Of a stretch of 64,000 nt of DNA, positions 26,120-35,480 are shown piece by piece. The position numbers and the translations under genes were made by a program. The stretch's first letter is position 1. Every line of letters begins with the position of its first letter. The notes beneath the pieces are model-generated. The model worked only from the letters and a program-made list of their open reading frames with translations. It had not been told where the DNA came from and made no database searches. The stretch is from Veillonellaceae bacterium (GTDB lineage Bacteria > Bacillota_C > Negativicutes > UBA1444), in the NCBI GenBank assembly GCA_012798135.1, contig JAAZNU010000042.1:1-64000 (forward strand). The letters are read 5' to 3'.

Positions 26120-26947
26120 ATGAACAAACTGAAGAAGTCCCTGGTCCTGTTGCTCGGCCTGATGCTGTTGGCCTTGGCGGCGGCCGGCTGTGGGGGGGGG
26201 CCGGCGAAGCCGGAGGCAAAAAAAGACGCCAAACCGTCGGTCAGCCGGATTGATCAGATCAAGAAAAACGGCAAATTGATCCTGGCTACCGGCAACTATC
26301 GTCCTTTTGAATACCATGATGAAAAAACAAACAAAGTGATCGGTTACGACATCGACGTGGCGGAAGCCATCGCCAAAAAGATCGGCGTGCCACTTGAAAT
26401 CAAGGAGATGCAATTTACCGGCCTGATCCCGACGTTGCAGAACGGACAGGCGGACCTGGTCATCGCCGCCATGTATATTACGCCGGCGCGCCGGGAAGTT
26501 GTTGACTTCGCCGACCCGTACATGGACACCGGGATGGTTGTCGCCGTGCGCAAGGAGAACACGGATATCAAAGGCCCCAATGATCTGAACGGCAAGGTGG
26601 TCGGCGTAAAAACCGGCGCAACCAGCGAAAAAGTGGCGCAGGAACTGAATGAAAAAGGCGCCAAAATCACGATCAAGAGCTACAAGGAAACCGTCGATTA
26701 TCTGCTGGATCTGCAAAACGGCCGCCTTGACGCAGCCATCAATGATCTGCTCAACCAGCTTGAATACAACAAAGCAAACCCGAACGTCAAGATTGTCGGC
26801 GAACCGTTCACCAAGGCCCAGCTGGGGATCGCGGTGAAAAAAGGCGACAAGGAATTGCTGGATCTTATCAATACCGTGCTGAAAGAGCTGAAGCAGAGCG
26901 GGGAAGCTGAAAAGCTCTACAAGAAGTGGTTGATTGGCGTAAAATAA
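26120..26947 (+). CDS. Polar amino acid ABC transporter, substrate-binding lipoprotein
   Basis: A 275-residue solute-binding protein of family 3 (glutamine/cystine type). Lipobox LAAAGC follows a short hydrophobic segment; the low-complexity tether GGGPAKPEAKKDAKPS comes next. Domain markers are LATGNYRPFEYHDEKTNKVIG, GYDIDVAEAIAKKIG, DLVIAAMYITPARREVVDFADPY and the closing KKWLIGVK. It should capture an amino acid or similar small zwitterion outside the membrane and deliver it to the adjacent permease. The start ATG at 26120 lies eight bases after GAAGGA. Given the cluster, the ligand may be a non-protein amino acid that YgeY or the aminoacylase acts on. Confidence 0.9.
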   Translation: MNKLKKSLVLLLGLMLLALAAAGCGGGPAKPEAKKDAKPSVSRIDQIKKNGKLILATGNYRPFEYHDEKTNKVIGYDIDVAEAIAKKIGVPLEIKEMQFTGLIPTLQNGQADLVIAAMYITPARREVVDFADPYMDTGMVVAVRKENTDIKGPNDLNGKVVGVKTGATSEKVAQELNEKGAKITIKSYKETVDYLLDLQNGRLDAAINDLLNQLEYNKANPNVKIVGEPFTKAQLGIAVKKGDKELLDLINTVLKELKQSGEAEKLYKKWLIGVK

Positions 26948-26971
26948 AACGGGGCGGAAGAGGGAAGAACC

Positions 26972-27625
26972 ATGAACCTGGATTATTCGGTGGTGTTTTC
27001 TAAAATTCCGATATTGTTGGAGGGGTGTTGGGTCACCCTTCAGATTTCCTTCTTCGCGCTCTTGTTGGGAATGGTGTTCGGCATAGCGGGTGCGCTGTGC
27101 CGAATTTCTTCCAACAAGGTTTTAAACTCGGGCGCTTTTTTTTATGTTTGGGTGATTCGAGGCACTCCGGTCATGGTGCAGTTGTTTATCTTGTACTTTG
27201 GCTTGCCGCAACTGGGAATTAAACTGCCGAGCATGGTGGCGGGCGTGTTGGGACTGGCGATCAACACCGGCGCCTATATCACGGAAATCATCCGGGCCGG
27301 CATTCAGGCGGTTGACCGGGGACAGATGGAGGCGGCCCTGTCGCTCGGCATGAGTTACCGGCAGGCAATGCGGCGCATAATCGGCCCGCAAGCGGTTAAG
27401 TTCTGTATTCCGCCGTTGGTCAATCAGTTCATCATGACGCTGAAGAATTCGTCCATCGCGTCCCTGGTGACCATCACCGAACTGTTTCGGACCGGCGAGC
27501 AGATCATCTACACGACCTTCCGCAGCTTTGAGGTGTATACAGCCGTTGCAGTATTTTATCTGATCATGAACTCCGTGTTCATGGTGATCGCCGACAAGCT
27601 GGAAAGGAGAATGGCGCGACAATGA
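26972..27625 (+). CDS. Polar amino acid ABC transporter, permease
   Basis: A 217-residue membrane subunit with about five helices and the His/Glu/Gln-type EAA loop ([25 protein letters not shown] near residues 111-135). The N-terminal [16 protein letters not shown] and [20 protein letters not shown] are common to the GlnP/YecS group. A single permease presumably dimerises. It stands 24 bases after the binding protein gene and overlaps the ATPase start by 4 bases (ATGA). Confidence 0.92.
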   Translation: MNLDYSVVFSKIPILLEGCWVTLQISFFALLLGMVFGIAGALCRISSNKVLNSGAFFYVWVIRGTPVMVQLFILYFGLPQLGIKLPSMVAGVLGLAINTGAYITEIIRAGIQAVDRGQMEAALSLGMSYRQAMRRIIGPQAVKFCIPPLVNQFIMTLKNSSIASLVTITELFRTGEQIIYTTFRSFEVYTAVAVFYLIMNSVFMVIADKLERRMARQ

Positions 27626-28353
27626 GCTGTATCGTCGAAATGAAGCACGTCTTCAAGTCGTTTGGCGCGGTGGAAGTACTGAAGGATTTCAATCTGCAGT
27701 TGACGGAGGGCGAAAAAGTCGTTATCATCGGTCCCAGCGGCTCCGGCAAGAGTACGGTGCTTCGTTGCATCAACCGGCTGGAAACGATTCAGGCCGGGAC
27801 GATTTGTTTCGAAGGGCAGGAAATCAACGATCAATCCAATTTATGCGCATTGCGGACTCATATCGGTATGGTGTTCCAACGCTTCAACCTGTTTCCGCAC
27901 AAGACGACGTTGGAGAATATCATGGAAGCACCTTTGATTGTGAAAAAAAGATCACCGGCCGAGGCGGAAAAGATTGCGGTGGAATTATTGGCGCGCGTGG
28001 GACTGGCCGACAAGCGGGACAGTTATCCGCGGGAACTCTCCGGCGGTCAGCAGCAGCGGGTTGCAATTGCCAGAGCTTTGGCCATGAGTCCGAAAATCAT
28101 GCTGTTTGATGAGCCAACCTCAGCGTTGGATCCGGAATTGGTCGGCGAAGTGCTGGGCGTTATGAAGGATTTGGCGCGTGAAGGCATGACGATGGTTGTC
28201 GTGACTCATGAAATGGCTTTTGCCCGGGAAGTGGCGGACCGGGTGATTTTTATGGATCAGGGCATCATTATGGAAGAAGGAACGCCGGCGGAAATTTTCG
28301 AGACGCCGACCCAGGAGCGAACCCAGTTATTTTTGAAACGAATTCGTCATTAA
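27622..28353 (+). CDS. Polar amino acid ABC transporter, ATP-binding subunit
   Basis: A 243-residue ABC ATPase of the GlnQ group. Walker [10 protein letters not shown] (about 37-45), Q-loop [14 protein letters not shown], signature [15 protein letters not shown], Walker [17 protein letters not shown] and the switch histidine in VVTHEMAFA. All catalytic residues are present. It drives the transporter with the two genes before it. Confidence 0.95.
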   Translation: MSCIVEMKHVFKSFGAVEVLKDFNLQLTEGEKVVIIGPSGSGKSTVLRCINRLETIQAGTICFEGQEINDQSNLCALRTHIGMVFQRFNLFPHKTTLENIMEAPLIVKKRSPAEAEKIAVELLARVGLADKRDSYPRELSGGQQQRVAIARALAMSPKIMLFDEPTSALDPELVGEVLGVMKDLAREGMTMVVVTHEMAFAREVADRVIFMDQGIIMEEGTPAEIFETPTQERTQLFLKRIRH

Positions 28354-28437
28354 TAGGACAACGGCGTGAATTGAACTTATGGAATTTAGAGTTGGATATC
28401 ACCGGAAACCGTGGTCCAGGGATAGAGGTAACTAGTA

Positions 28438-30036
28438 ATGGAGAAAATATTGATTCAAAGCGCCGCTATCGTCGATGGCAGCGGTAAAAATTCTTTTGTC
28501 GCCGATGTTGCGATTGTCGGCGACTTTATTGCGGAGATCGGACGGATTCCTGCCGCCAGTGACTGCTTTTCGCGGGTCATTGATGCGCAGGGGTTGACAT
28601 TGACGCCCGGATTCATCGATATGCACAGCCATTCGGATTTATTGCAGATGGTGAAGCCGGAAGCATCGGCCAAGATCCGGCAGGGGATTACCACGGAACT
28701 GTTCGGGCAGGATGGCTTGGGATTGGCGCCGTTGCCGGAGGGGCAGGTGGACCTGTATCGACGCCAGGTATCGGGGTTATTGGGCGATCCCGATCTCGAA
28801 TGGTCCTGGCGAACTTTGCCGGAGTATTTGGCCTGCCTGGAGAGAGCGGGAACCGCCACCAACTTGGCCGTTCTATTGAGCCACGGCCCGTTGCGAATGG
28901 CAGTCGCCGGTATGGAAGAGCGTGCTTTGACGCCGGCCGAATTGCAGCGGATGTGTGAACTGACGGCGACCGGTTTGGCGGATGGCGCGTTCGGTCTGTC
29001 GACAGGTCTGATTTATCCTCCCTGCATTTTTGCCGATACCGCCGAACTGGCGGCGCTTACAGCGACAGTTGCCAAGAGTGCCGGCATTTTTGTGGTCCAT
29101 GTCCGCAACGAACGGGGCTTGGTCAAGGAATCGATCGGTGAAATTTTTGACATCGCTCGTAAGACCGGAGTGAATCCCCACATTTCGCATCTTAAGGTAA
29201 TTGGTCGGGAAAATTGGGGAACATCCGGCGACATTCTCGCTCTGTTTGACGCTGCCATGCGAGAAGGACTGGACGTTTCCTTCGATCAATATCCCTATCC
29301 GGCCGGCAGTACGATGCTCAGCGCTCTTGTTCCATCGCATGCACATGCCGGCGGGCCGGAACAGCTGACGGACCGGCTACGGAACCCGGAAATGAGGGCG
29401 CAACTGGCGCGGGAAATGGCGGAAGGCCTGCCCGGATGGGAGAATATCTGTACGGCGGCCGGCTGGGACGCCATTTATGTTACCGGGATTGACGGTGGTC
29501 CCAATAAAAAATGGGAAGAACGATCTTTGGCCGATATCGCGGTGGCATTGGGAAAAACGCCGCAAGATGTGGTGTTTGATTTACTGCTGGAGGAAAACTT
29601 TCAGGTTTCGATGGTCAATTTCAGCATGTCGGAAGGCGATGTCGCTAATATTTTACGGCACGGTTGCGGTATGTTGGGAACGGACGGATTACTTCCCGGT
29701 AAGCCGCATCCCAGGGCCTATGCGTCTACGGCCCGGATTCTGGCCAAATATGTCCGGGATGAAAATGTGCTGTCGCTCGAAGAGGCGGTGGCGCGGATGA
29801 CGGGGCGGCCGGCTCGCAGGCTGGGCCTGACGGATCGCGGCCGTATCGGGATCGGCGCGAAAGCGGATCTTGTGCTGCTGGATATGACGCGGATTGCCGA
29901 AGGAAATTCTTTCGTCGATCCTTGCCGTCATCCCCAGGGAATTGAATATGTTTTTGTGAACGGGGTTCCGGCGGTGGATCACGGTGGCGAAACCGGCGCC
30001 TTATCCGGCCGGGTCCTGCGAAAAGGGAAACGGTAA
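28438..30036 (+). CDS. N-acyl-D-amino-acid deacylase family amidohydrolase
   Basis: A 532-residue amidohydrolase similar to D-aminoacylase. Metal motif GFIDMHSHSDLL (about 59-70), QGITTELFGQDGLG, GLSTGLIYPPC, VVHVRNERG, NPHISHLKVIG and HPRAYAS near residue 420 are family signatures; the C-terminal beta-sandwich ends in GVPAVDHGG. Family members hydrolyse N-acyl-D-amino acids, but many remain of unknown substrate; dihydroorotase- or ureido-type amides are also possible here. Cytoplasmic. It follows the ABC ATPase by 84 bases, so the transporter probably brings in its substrate. Confidence 0.85.
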   Translation: MEKILIQSAAIVDGSGKNSFVADVAIVGDFIAEIGRIPAASDCFSRVIDAQGLTLTPGFIDMHSHSDLLQMVKPEASAKIRQGITTELFGQDGLGLAPLPEGQVDLYRRQVSGLLGDPDLEWSWRTLPEYLACLERAGTATNLAVLLSHGPLRMAVAGMEERALTPAELQRMCELTATGLADGAFGLSTGLIYPPCIFADTAELAALTATVAKSAGIFVVHVRNERGLVKESIGEIFDIARKTGVNPHISHLKVIGRENWGTSGDILALFDAAMREGLDVSFDQYPYPAGSTMLSALVPSHAHAGGPEQLTDRLRNPEMRAQLAREMAEGLPGWENICTAAGWDAIYVTGIDGGPNKKWEERSLADIAVALGKTPQDVVFDLLLEENFQVSMVNFSMSEGDVANILRHGCGMLGTDGLLPGKPHPRAYASTARILAKYVRDENVLSLEEAVARMTGRPARRLGLTDRGRIGIGAKADLVLLDMTRIAEGNSFVDPCRHPQGIEYVFVNGVPAVDHGGETGALSGRVLRKGKR

Positions 30037-30122
30037 CAGTATGTGGAATTTGTACAAAGCGACGCTGGCCAGAGGAATATGGAATCCGGAACGACGCCGG
30101 TGCCGGACAAGGAGGGAAGGCC

Positions 30123-31331
30123 TTGGAGAGACAAGTTGTGTATGCGCCGATTGCGGCGATTGACGAGCAGGGGTTATTGGAGCTGTGCCGGCGGCTGATC
30201 CGGTTGCCGAGCTATACCGGCGACGAAGGGACGATGGCGGCGGAAGTCCGGCAGACGATGCTGGCGTTGGGCTACCACCGCGCCTGGGTCGATTCCTTCG
30301 GCAATGTGATCGGCGAGATCCGGGGGAATCTGCCGGGGCCGTCGATTTTGTTCGATGGCCATATCGACACGGTTGAAGTCACGGATGCTGCGGACTGGGC
30401 GGTTCCGCCGTTTGACGGACTAATCCGGGATGGCCGCATCTATGGCCGAGGCGCCAGTGACATGAAATGCGCCCTGGCCGCCATGATTTTCGGACTGGCG
30501 CCGTTGGCCGCCTGCCCGGATAAACTGGCGGGATCGGTTTACATTTCCGGTACGGTCTGCGAGGAAACTTTTGAGGGATTGGGCCTGTCCAAAGTAGTGG
30601 GACAGGTGAACCCCGATTTTGTGGTGATTGGCGAAGCTTCGGCATTGAACCTGAAACGGGGCCAACGCGGACGCGCGGAGATTGTCCTGACCACGGTCGG
30701 CAAGGCCGCGCATTCCTCCAATCCGGCCGTCGGTAAGAACGCGGTTTACATGATGCTGGAGCTGATTAACCGAATTCGGCGTCTGCCCGTGGCGCAGGAT
30801 GAATTTTTGGGCGAGGGAATTCTGGAGCTGACCGATATCTTGTCATCGCCTTATCCGGGGGCTTCGGTCGTGCCCAGCCGATGCCGGGCCACCTTGGACC
30901 GGCGTCTGTTGGTCGGGGAAACGCCGTCGGCGGTGCTGACGCCATTGCAACAGTGCGTGCGGGACTTGCAGATCGAAGATCCGGAGTTCGCGGCGGAAGT
31001 TCAGATTGCCGAAGCAAGCCAGACTTGCCATACCGGCGCGGTGATGAGCGGAGAACGGTTTTTCCCGGCCTGGGTGTTGCCGCCGGAACACCAGCTGGTT
31101 GCCGGGGCCTTGGCGGCGCTGCAACAGGCGGGTCTTGCGCCGGCAGTCACAAAATACAGCTTCTGTACAAACGGCAGCTATTCGGCCGGCGTCGCCGGAA
31201 TTCCGACCATTGGCTTCGGACCGGGCGCGGAAGACGGCGCGCATGTGCGAAATGAAAGCATCGAAATCGCCCAGGTGAATCAGGCGGCAGCCGGCTATCA
31301 GGCGATTGCCGCGAAGTTCTTGTGCATATAG
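30123..31331 (+). CDS. Second M20 family hydrolase, YgeY-like
   Basis: A 402-residue metallohydrolase that shares the plan of the YgeY protein 6 kb upstream but is clearly more distant from it. Metal motifs are FDGHIDTVEV, GRGASDMKCALAAMI, VCEETFEG, and IGEASALNLKRGQRGRAEI; the end ITIGFGPG-like stretch (IPTIGFGPGAEDGAH) matches YgeY. The ASDMKCA metal motif differs from ASDQEGG of YgeY. Such paralogues likely act on related amide substrates. Start codon TTG follows AAGGAGGGAAGG. It is the second-last enzyme of the cluster. Confidence 0.82.
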   Translation: MERQVVYAPIAAIDEQGLLELCRRLIRLPSYTGDEGTMAAEVRQTMLALGYHRAWVDSFGNVIGEIRGNLPGPSILFDGHIDTVEVTDAADWAVPPFDGLIRDGRIYGRGASDMKCALAAMIFGLAPLAACPDKLAGSVYISGTVCEETFEGLGLSKVVGQVNPDFVVIGEASALNLKRGQRGRAEIVLTTVGKAAHSSNPAVGKNAVYMMLELINRIRRLPVAQDEFLGEGILELTDILSSPYPGASVVPSRCRATLDRRLLVGETPSAVLTPLQQCVRDLQIEDPEFAAEVQIAEASQTCHTGAVMSGERFFPAWVLPPEHQLVAGALAALQQAGLAPAVTKYSFCTNGSYSAGVAGIPTIGFGPGAEDGAHVRNESIEIAQVNQAAAGYQAIAAKFLCI

Positions 31332-31359
31332 GCGGAAAGAAGAACTGGAGGGAAGAGGA

Positions 31360-32718
31360 ATGAGTAAAATTCCGTTTGGACCTACGTATGACGAGATGCT
31401 GCATCCCGAGAAGATCGAACCGGCAGTACGGGAAAATGCCCTGAAGCAATTGCACGGTAACGAATTGGATCCGATCAACTTGTTTAATATCACTTGGAAA
31501 GACGAACACAATCAGGTGCGCAAGGTTGTACTGCCGCCGGCACTTACCGGGGTGGACGCCAATATCGTGGTTATGCTGGGGTGCGGCTTTCCTTCCGGCT
31601 CGCACAAAGTGGGGCCGGCGTACAGCACCCTGATCGAAGGTCTGGTGGACGGGGAGATTACTCCGGAGCACACGATTCTGGGACCTTCCACCGGGAATTT
31701 TGGAATTGGCACCGCCTACATCTCCAATTTGCTGGGGCTGAAGGCCGTCGTCATCATGCCGGACAACATGAGCAAGGAACGCTACGAGCGCATTCGCAAA
31801 TACGGCGGGGAACTGGAATTGACTCCCGGTTCCGAATCCGACGTCATCCTGACCCTGGAGCGGACGCATGAGATGATGAAGAACCCGAAAAACAAAGCCT
31901 TGGCCCAGTTCGAACTGATGCCGAACTATCGTTTCCACCGGCATATTACCGGCAACAGCGCCATTGAAGCCGTCAAGGGCGTCGGCAACGGCCGGATTGC
32001 CGGCTTCACTTCGGCGCCTGGATCGGCGGGAACGCTGGCGGCCGGCGACCAGATTAAAGTCGCTTTCCCGGAAGCGAAAGTGGCCGCCCTCGAGCCTTAC
32101 GAGTGTTCGACGCTGGCCAATGGCGGTCGCGGACAGCACCGCATCGAGGGAATCGGCGATAAGATGTGCACCTTGATTCATAACGTGCTGACCACGGACT
32201 TTATCGTCCTGATCAAAGATGAAGAAACGGTGCAGGGTCTCAAGGTTTTTCATGACGGGACGGATGTGTTGCTGAAAATGGGCGTGGATTCAGCTCTGGC
32301 CAAAGTGTTGACCTATGCGGTGGGACCGTCGGGCATCTGCAACATCATCGGCGCCATCAAGCTGGCCAAGTATATGCGGTTCGGGCCTGGCGACAATGTG
32401 GTGACGATTGCGACCGACGGGTTTGACCGCTATGATTCCGTGTTGGCGGACCTGAACCGTCGGTATCTGGAGTTAACCGATACTGTTTTGGGGCGTTGGA
32501 CCCAGGACATTTTCATCCGGGCCTCGGAGGAAAACGTGTTTGATGTCCGCCGCAGCGCCGCCAAGGAACGCTTGTTCAAACAAAAAGAGTCCGATTGGCT
32601 GAAATTCGGTTATACGCAGGCCTACCTAGACAGCATGAAAGGCCAAGGTTTCTGGGATGCCGAATACGCTAAAATCGAGTCCTACAATGCCAAAATATTG
32701 GCAAAGCGCGGAAAATAA
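31360..32718 (+). CDS. PLP-dependent enzyme of the cysteine synthase/lyase superfamily
   Basis: A 452-residue fold-type II PLP enzyme. The lysine is in PSGSHKVGPAYSTLIEG near residue 83, the Asn/Gly loop in GPSTGNFGIGTAYISN near residue 110, and a phosphate loop in FTSAPGSAGTLAAG. A Cys-rich or haem domain is lacking, and the C-terminus extends beyond cysteine synthase by about 100 residues. I cannot name its reaction. The position in the yge-like cluster suggests an ammonia-lyase or exchange reaction on an amino acid, possibly in the place of YgeX. Start ATG follows GGAGGGAAGAGG. A terminator ends the operon. Confidence 0.78.
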   Translation: MSKIPFGPTYDEMLHPEKIEPAVRENALKQLHGNELDPINLFNITWKDEHNQVRKVVLPPALTGVDANIVVMLGCGFPSGSHKVGPAYSTLIEGLVDGEITPEHTILGPSTGNFGIGTAYISNLLGLKAVVIMPDNMSKERYERIRKYGGELELTPGSESDVILTLERTHEMMKNPKNKALAQFELMPNYRFHRHITGNSAIEAVKGVGNGRIAGFTSAPGSAGTLAAGDQIKVAFPEAKVAALEPYECSTLANGGRGQHRIEGIGDKMCTLIHNVLTTDFIVLIKDEETVQGLKVFHDGTDVLLKMGVDSALAKVLTYAVGPSGICNIIGAIKLAKYMRFGPGDNVVTIATDGFDRYDSVLADLNRRYLELTDTVLGRWTQDIFIRASEENVFDVRRSAAKERLFKQKESDWLKFGYTQAYLDSMKGQGFWDAEYAKIESYNAKILAKRGK

Positions 32719-32736
32719 AAATAATCGGATGATTTT

Positions 32737-32777
32737 CGGAGCGGGTGAACCACCAGGGGCACCCGCTCCGCATTTTC
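32737..32777 (+). terminator. Rho-independent terminator after the PLP enzyme gene
   Basis: Perfect 11-bp stem CGGAGCGGGTG (32737-32747) with CACCCGCTCCG (32760-32770), 12-base loop, then CATTTTC. It separates the catabolic cluster from the PTS genes. Confidence 0.75.
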
Positions 32778-32864
32778 TGAAAAGGGTTTTGCCCGTCGCA
32801 AACCGAATTGTACTGATAAGATTCCATCTTATTGATTTCGGCGGAAAGGCAGGAGAAGTTTTCA

Positions 32865-33323
32865 ATGTTCAAGAACTTTGGCGCGCCTATTGACGGCCGG
32901 CTGGTCGATTTGAGCCAGGTGCCGGACGAGGTGTTCGCCGGAAAAATCATGGGCGATGGATTTGCGATCGATCCTGCCAATGGCGAAGTCATTTCTCCGG
33001 TGAATGGAACCATCACCAGTTTTATGCCGGATACGCGCCACGCCGTCGGCATCACTTCCGACGAAGGGGTGGACGTGTTGATCCATATCGGCATCGATAC
33101 TGTCCAGTTGGCGGGAGAAGGCTTTATCGCACTGGTCGGCCAGAACGAAAAGGTTTCGGCGGGGCAACCGTTGCTGAAAGTTGACCTGGACAAAATTCGG
33201 GGTAAAGTATCGTCTCTGGTATCCCCCGTTGTTTTCACAAACTTGCCGGCCGGCAGAGCCGTGCACGTGCAAGCGGGGAGGACGATTCGGCGGGGCGATC
33301 AGGGATTTTTTGATATACGTTGA
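32865..33323 (+). CDS. PTS glucose-type EIIA protein
   Basis: A 152-residue stand-alone EIIA of the Crr/glucose family. The phosphorylatable histidine is in DVLIHIGIDTVQL near residue 75, and GEVISPVNGTITSFMPDTRHAVGI contains the second conserved histidine. No EIIBC permease is fused or adjacent. It could supply a permease elsewhere, or act as a regulator. The start follows AGGAG at 32851. It leads a three-gene unit of general PTS components. Confidence 0.92.
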   Translation: MFKNFGAPIDGRLVDLSQVPDEVFAGKIMGDGFAIDPANGEVISPVNGTITSFMPDTRHAVGITSDEGVDVLIHIGIDTVQLAGEGFIALVGQNEKVSAGQPLLKVDLDKIRGKVSSLVSPVVFTNLPAGRAVHVQAGRTIRRGDQGFFDIR

Positions 33324-33342
33324 GGTGGAGGGAGCGTCGTTC

Positions 33343-33603
33343 ATGGTTCAACAGGAAATGACCGTAATCAGCCCGACAGGTTTACATGCCCGGCCGGCGG
33401 CGGTGCTGGTGGCGGCTGCCGCCAAGTGCAAGTCGAGCGTGTCAATTTTGTTTGCCGGAAAAACGATCAATGCCAAGAGCGTTTTAAACGTGTTGGGCGG
33501 GGGGATTTCGCACGGAGCCCGGATTATTGTGGTGGCCGACGGCGAAGATGAACAGGCGGCGTTGACGGCAGTTTGCCGGGCGATCGAACATTCTCCGGAA
33601 TAA
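33343..33603 (+). CDS. ptsH: Phosphocarrier HPr
   Basis: An 86-residue HPr. The phosphoryl-accepting histidine lies in SPTGLHARPAAVLV (His at about 16), and a serine in AKSVLNVLGGG fits the regulatory Ser46 site phosphorylated by HPr kinase in Firmicutes. It carries phosphate from Enzyme I to the EIIA encoded just upstream. The intergenic distances are 19 bases on both sides. Confidence 0.93.
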   Translation: MVQQEMTVISPTGLHARPAAVLVAAAAKCKSSVSILFAGKTINAKSVLNVLGGGISHGARIIVVADGEDEQAALTAVCRAIEHSPE

Positions 33604-33622
33604 CTGGAAAGAGGGTGGACGG

Positions 33623-35368
33623 ATGATTTTGAAAGGAATTGGAGCGGCTTCCGGTTTTGCTGTCGCTAACTGTCGGATCATCCGGCCGGCAGTGGACCCG
33701 GTGATTTCAACGCAAACCATTGCGGCGGATCAGCTGGAGGCGGAATTGCAGCATTTCCATGACGCCGTGGCGCAGGCGATGGAACAATTGGCGGCGATTT
33801 TGCAGCGGGCCCGGCAACGCGGCGATACAATCCGGGCGGAAATCATCGAGGCGCAGTCGTTGATGCTGACGGACCCGACCATAGATGACGACGTTCGGGA
33901 CAAAATTGTCTCCCGTTCTTTTTCCGCCGTTCGGGCCGTGCAGGAAACGATTGCGGAACAAGCGGAAATTTTGGCGGGGCTGGAAGATCCCTATTTGCGA
34001 GAGCGCTCAGCCGATGTTCGCGATATCGGCATGCGACTGACGGCCATTCTGCAAGGGACGCCGCTGTTGGATTTATCGAATCTGACGGAAGAAGTGATTC
34101 TGGTCGGGCATGAAATTACGACTTCGCAAATGGCCACGTTGGACTCTGTTAATGTCAGGGGAATTATTGCCGAGGTCGGTGGGAAAACCTCCCATACCGC
34201 CATTTTGGCCAAAAACATCGGCATCCCCGCCGTGCTGGCCTGCACGGGAATTTTGGAGTCGATCCGGGATGGCGACAGACTGGCGCTGGATGGTGATAAA
34301 GGGATAGTGGAGACCGCGATCACTGAACACCGCTTCCGTGAAATCAAGTACGAACTGATCCGTCGTGTTGAGCTGCGGGATGCCCTGGAAGGACTGGCGG
34401 AGCTGCCGACTCAGACCCGAGACGGTTTCCGGGTGCGGTTGCTGGCAAACATCATTGATCAGGCCGGCGCCGACAAAGCCATGCAGGTCGGCGCGGATGG
34501 CATCGGCCTGTACCGGACGGAATTTTTGTTTGTGAACAGAGAAACGGCGCCAACGGAGGACGAACAATACGAAGCCTATGCGGCAGTCGTCCGGACCATG
34601 AGGAAGAAGCCGGTGCTAATCCGGACTTTGGATATTGGCGGCGACAAACCGGTTCCCTATTTGAAACTGTCCCGGGAAGACAATCCCGTTCTGGGTTGCC
34701 GGGCCATCCGGATCTGCCTGCAGGATCCGGCCCTGTTCAAAATACAGCTACGGGCGATCTTAAGAGCCGGCGTTCACGGACAGGCGCTGATCCTGTATCC
34801 GATGATCACTTCACTCGACGAAGTTCGGGCGGCCAATCGACTGCTGGCTGAGGCGAAAGAATCTCTGCGGGCGGAAGGAGTCGCGTTCGACGCAAATCTG
34901 AAATCGGGGATAATGGTGGAAATCCCTTCGGCAGCGCTTACGGCGGATTTGTTGATTCGTGAGACCGATTTTTTCAGTATCGGCAGCAATGATCTCACGC
35001 AGTATACTCTGGCGGTCGACCGGTTGAACGAAACAATCGGTTCGCTGTATAGCCCGTTTCACCCCGGAGTGTTGCGACTGATCCGGACGGTTGTCAATAC
35101 TGTCAACCGAACCGGCAACGGCAAGTTTGCGGGAATGTGCGGCGAAATGGCGGCTGATCCGGCGGGTGCGCTCCTGCTTTTGGGGTTGGGCCTGACGGAA
35201 TTTAGCGTAAATCCGGCGGAACTTCTGAAAATAAAAAAAATGATCACTTCCGTGAGCCGCTCCTATGCCCAGGATGTGGCAGACAAAGCTATGCAGTTGG
35301 CGACTGCCGATGAGATCCAGGCGCTTTTGAAGGCGGCCATGCCGCCGGAACTGCAAGCTTACTTATAA
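33623..35368 (+). CDS. ptsI: PTS Enzyme I (phosphoenolpyruvate-protein phosphotransferase)
   Basis: A 581-residue Enzyme I. The active histidine lies in GGKTSHTAILAKNIGIPAV near residue 190; the PEP-binding domain shows GIGLYRTEFLFVNRE, TLDIGGDKPVPYL, MVEIPSAALTADLL, FFSIGSNDLTQYTLAVDR and GMCGEMAADP with the catalytic cysteine. Length is normal. It starts the phosphorelay EI to HPr to EIIA. Two DnaA-box-like 9-mers follow the gene. Confidence 0.95.
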   Translation: MILKGIGAASGFAVANCRIIRPAVDPVISTQTIAADQLEAELQHFHDAVAQAMEQLAAILQRARQRGDTIRAEIIEAQSLMLTDPTIDDDVRDKIVSRSFSAVRAVQETIAEQAEILAGLEDPYLRERSADVRDIGMRLTAILQGTPLLDLSNLTEEVILVGHEITTSQMATLDSVNVRGIIAEVGGKTSHTAILAKNIGIPAVLACTGILESIRDGDRLALDGDKGIVETAITEHRFREIKYELIRRVELRDALEGLAELPTQTRDGFRVRLLANIIDQAGADKAMQVGADGIGLYRTEFLFVNRETAPTEDEQYEAYAAVVRTMRKKPVLIRTLDIGGDKPVPYLKLSREDNPVLGCRAIRICLQDPALFKIQLRAILRAGVHGQALILYPMITSLDEVRAANRLLAEAKESLRAEGVAFDANLKSGIMVEIPSAALTADLLIRETDFFSIGSNDLTQYTLAVDRLNETIGSLYSPFHPGVLRLIRTVVNTVNRTGNGKFAGMCGEMAADPAGALLLLGLGLTEFSVNPAELLKIKKMITSVSRSYAQDVADKAMQLATADEIQALLKAAMPPELQAYL

Positions 35369-35384
35369 CCATCGTCTCGATAAC

Positions 35385-35414
35385 TGTGGATAATGTGAAT
35401 AAACTTGTGGATAA
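35385..35414 (-). promoter_or_regulatory. Two perfect DnaA boxes
   Basis: TGTGGATAA occurs at 35385-35393 and again at 35406-35414, that is TTATCCACA on the minus strand, 21 bases apart (two helical turns). They lie in the 112-base gap between ptsI and an MFS gene. The location far from replication genes argues against an origin; DnaA-dependent control or titration is possible. Confidence 0.6.
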
Positions 35415-35480
35415 GTCTGTGAATTTGTTGTTGAAGTGATACAATTTGTGGGGAAAACAATACAAGGAAGGCGTAATGGA

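Noticed and set aside
31147..32253. 368-codon minus-strand frame over the PLP enzyme gene
   Set aside because: Antisense to a conserved gene; protein sequence resembles no fold and has no start signals.
35369..35480. Replication origin
   Set aside because: Only two DnaA boxes, no AT-rich unwinding region of size, and no dnaA, dnaN or gyr genes nearby.
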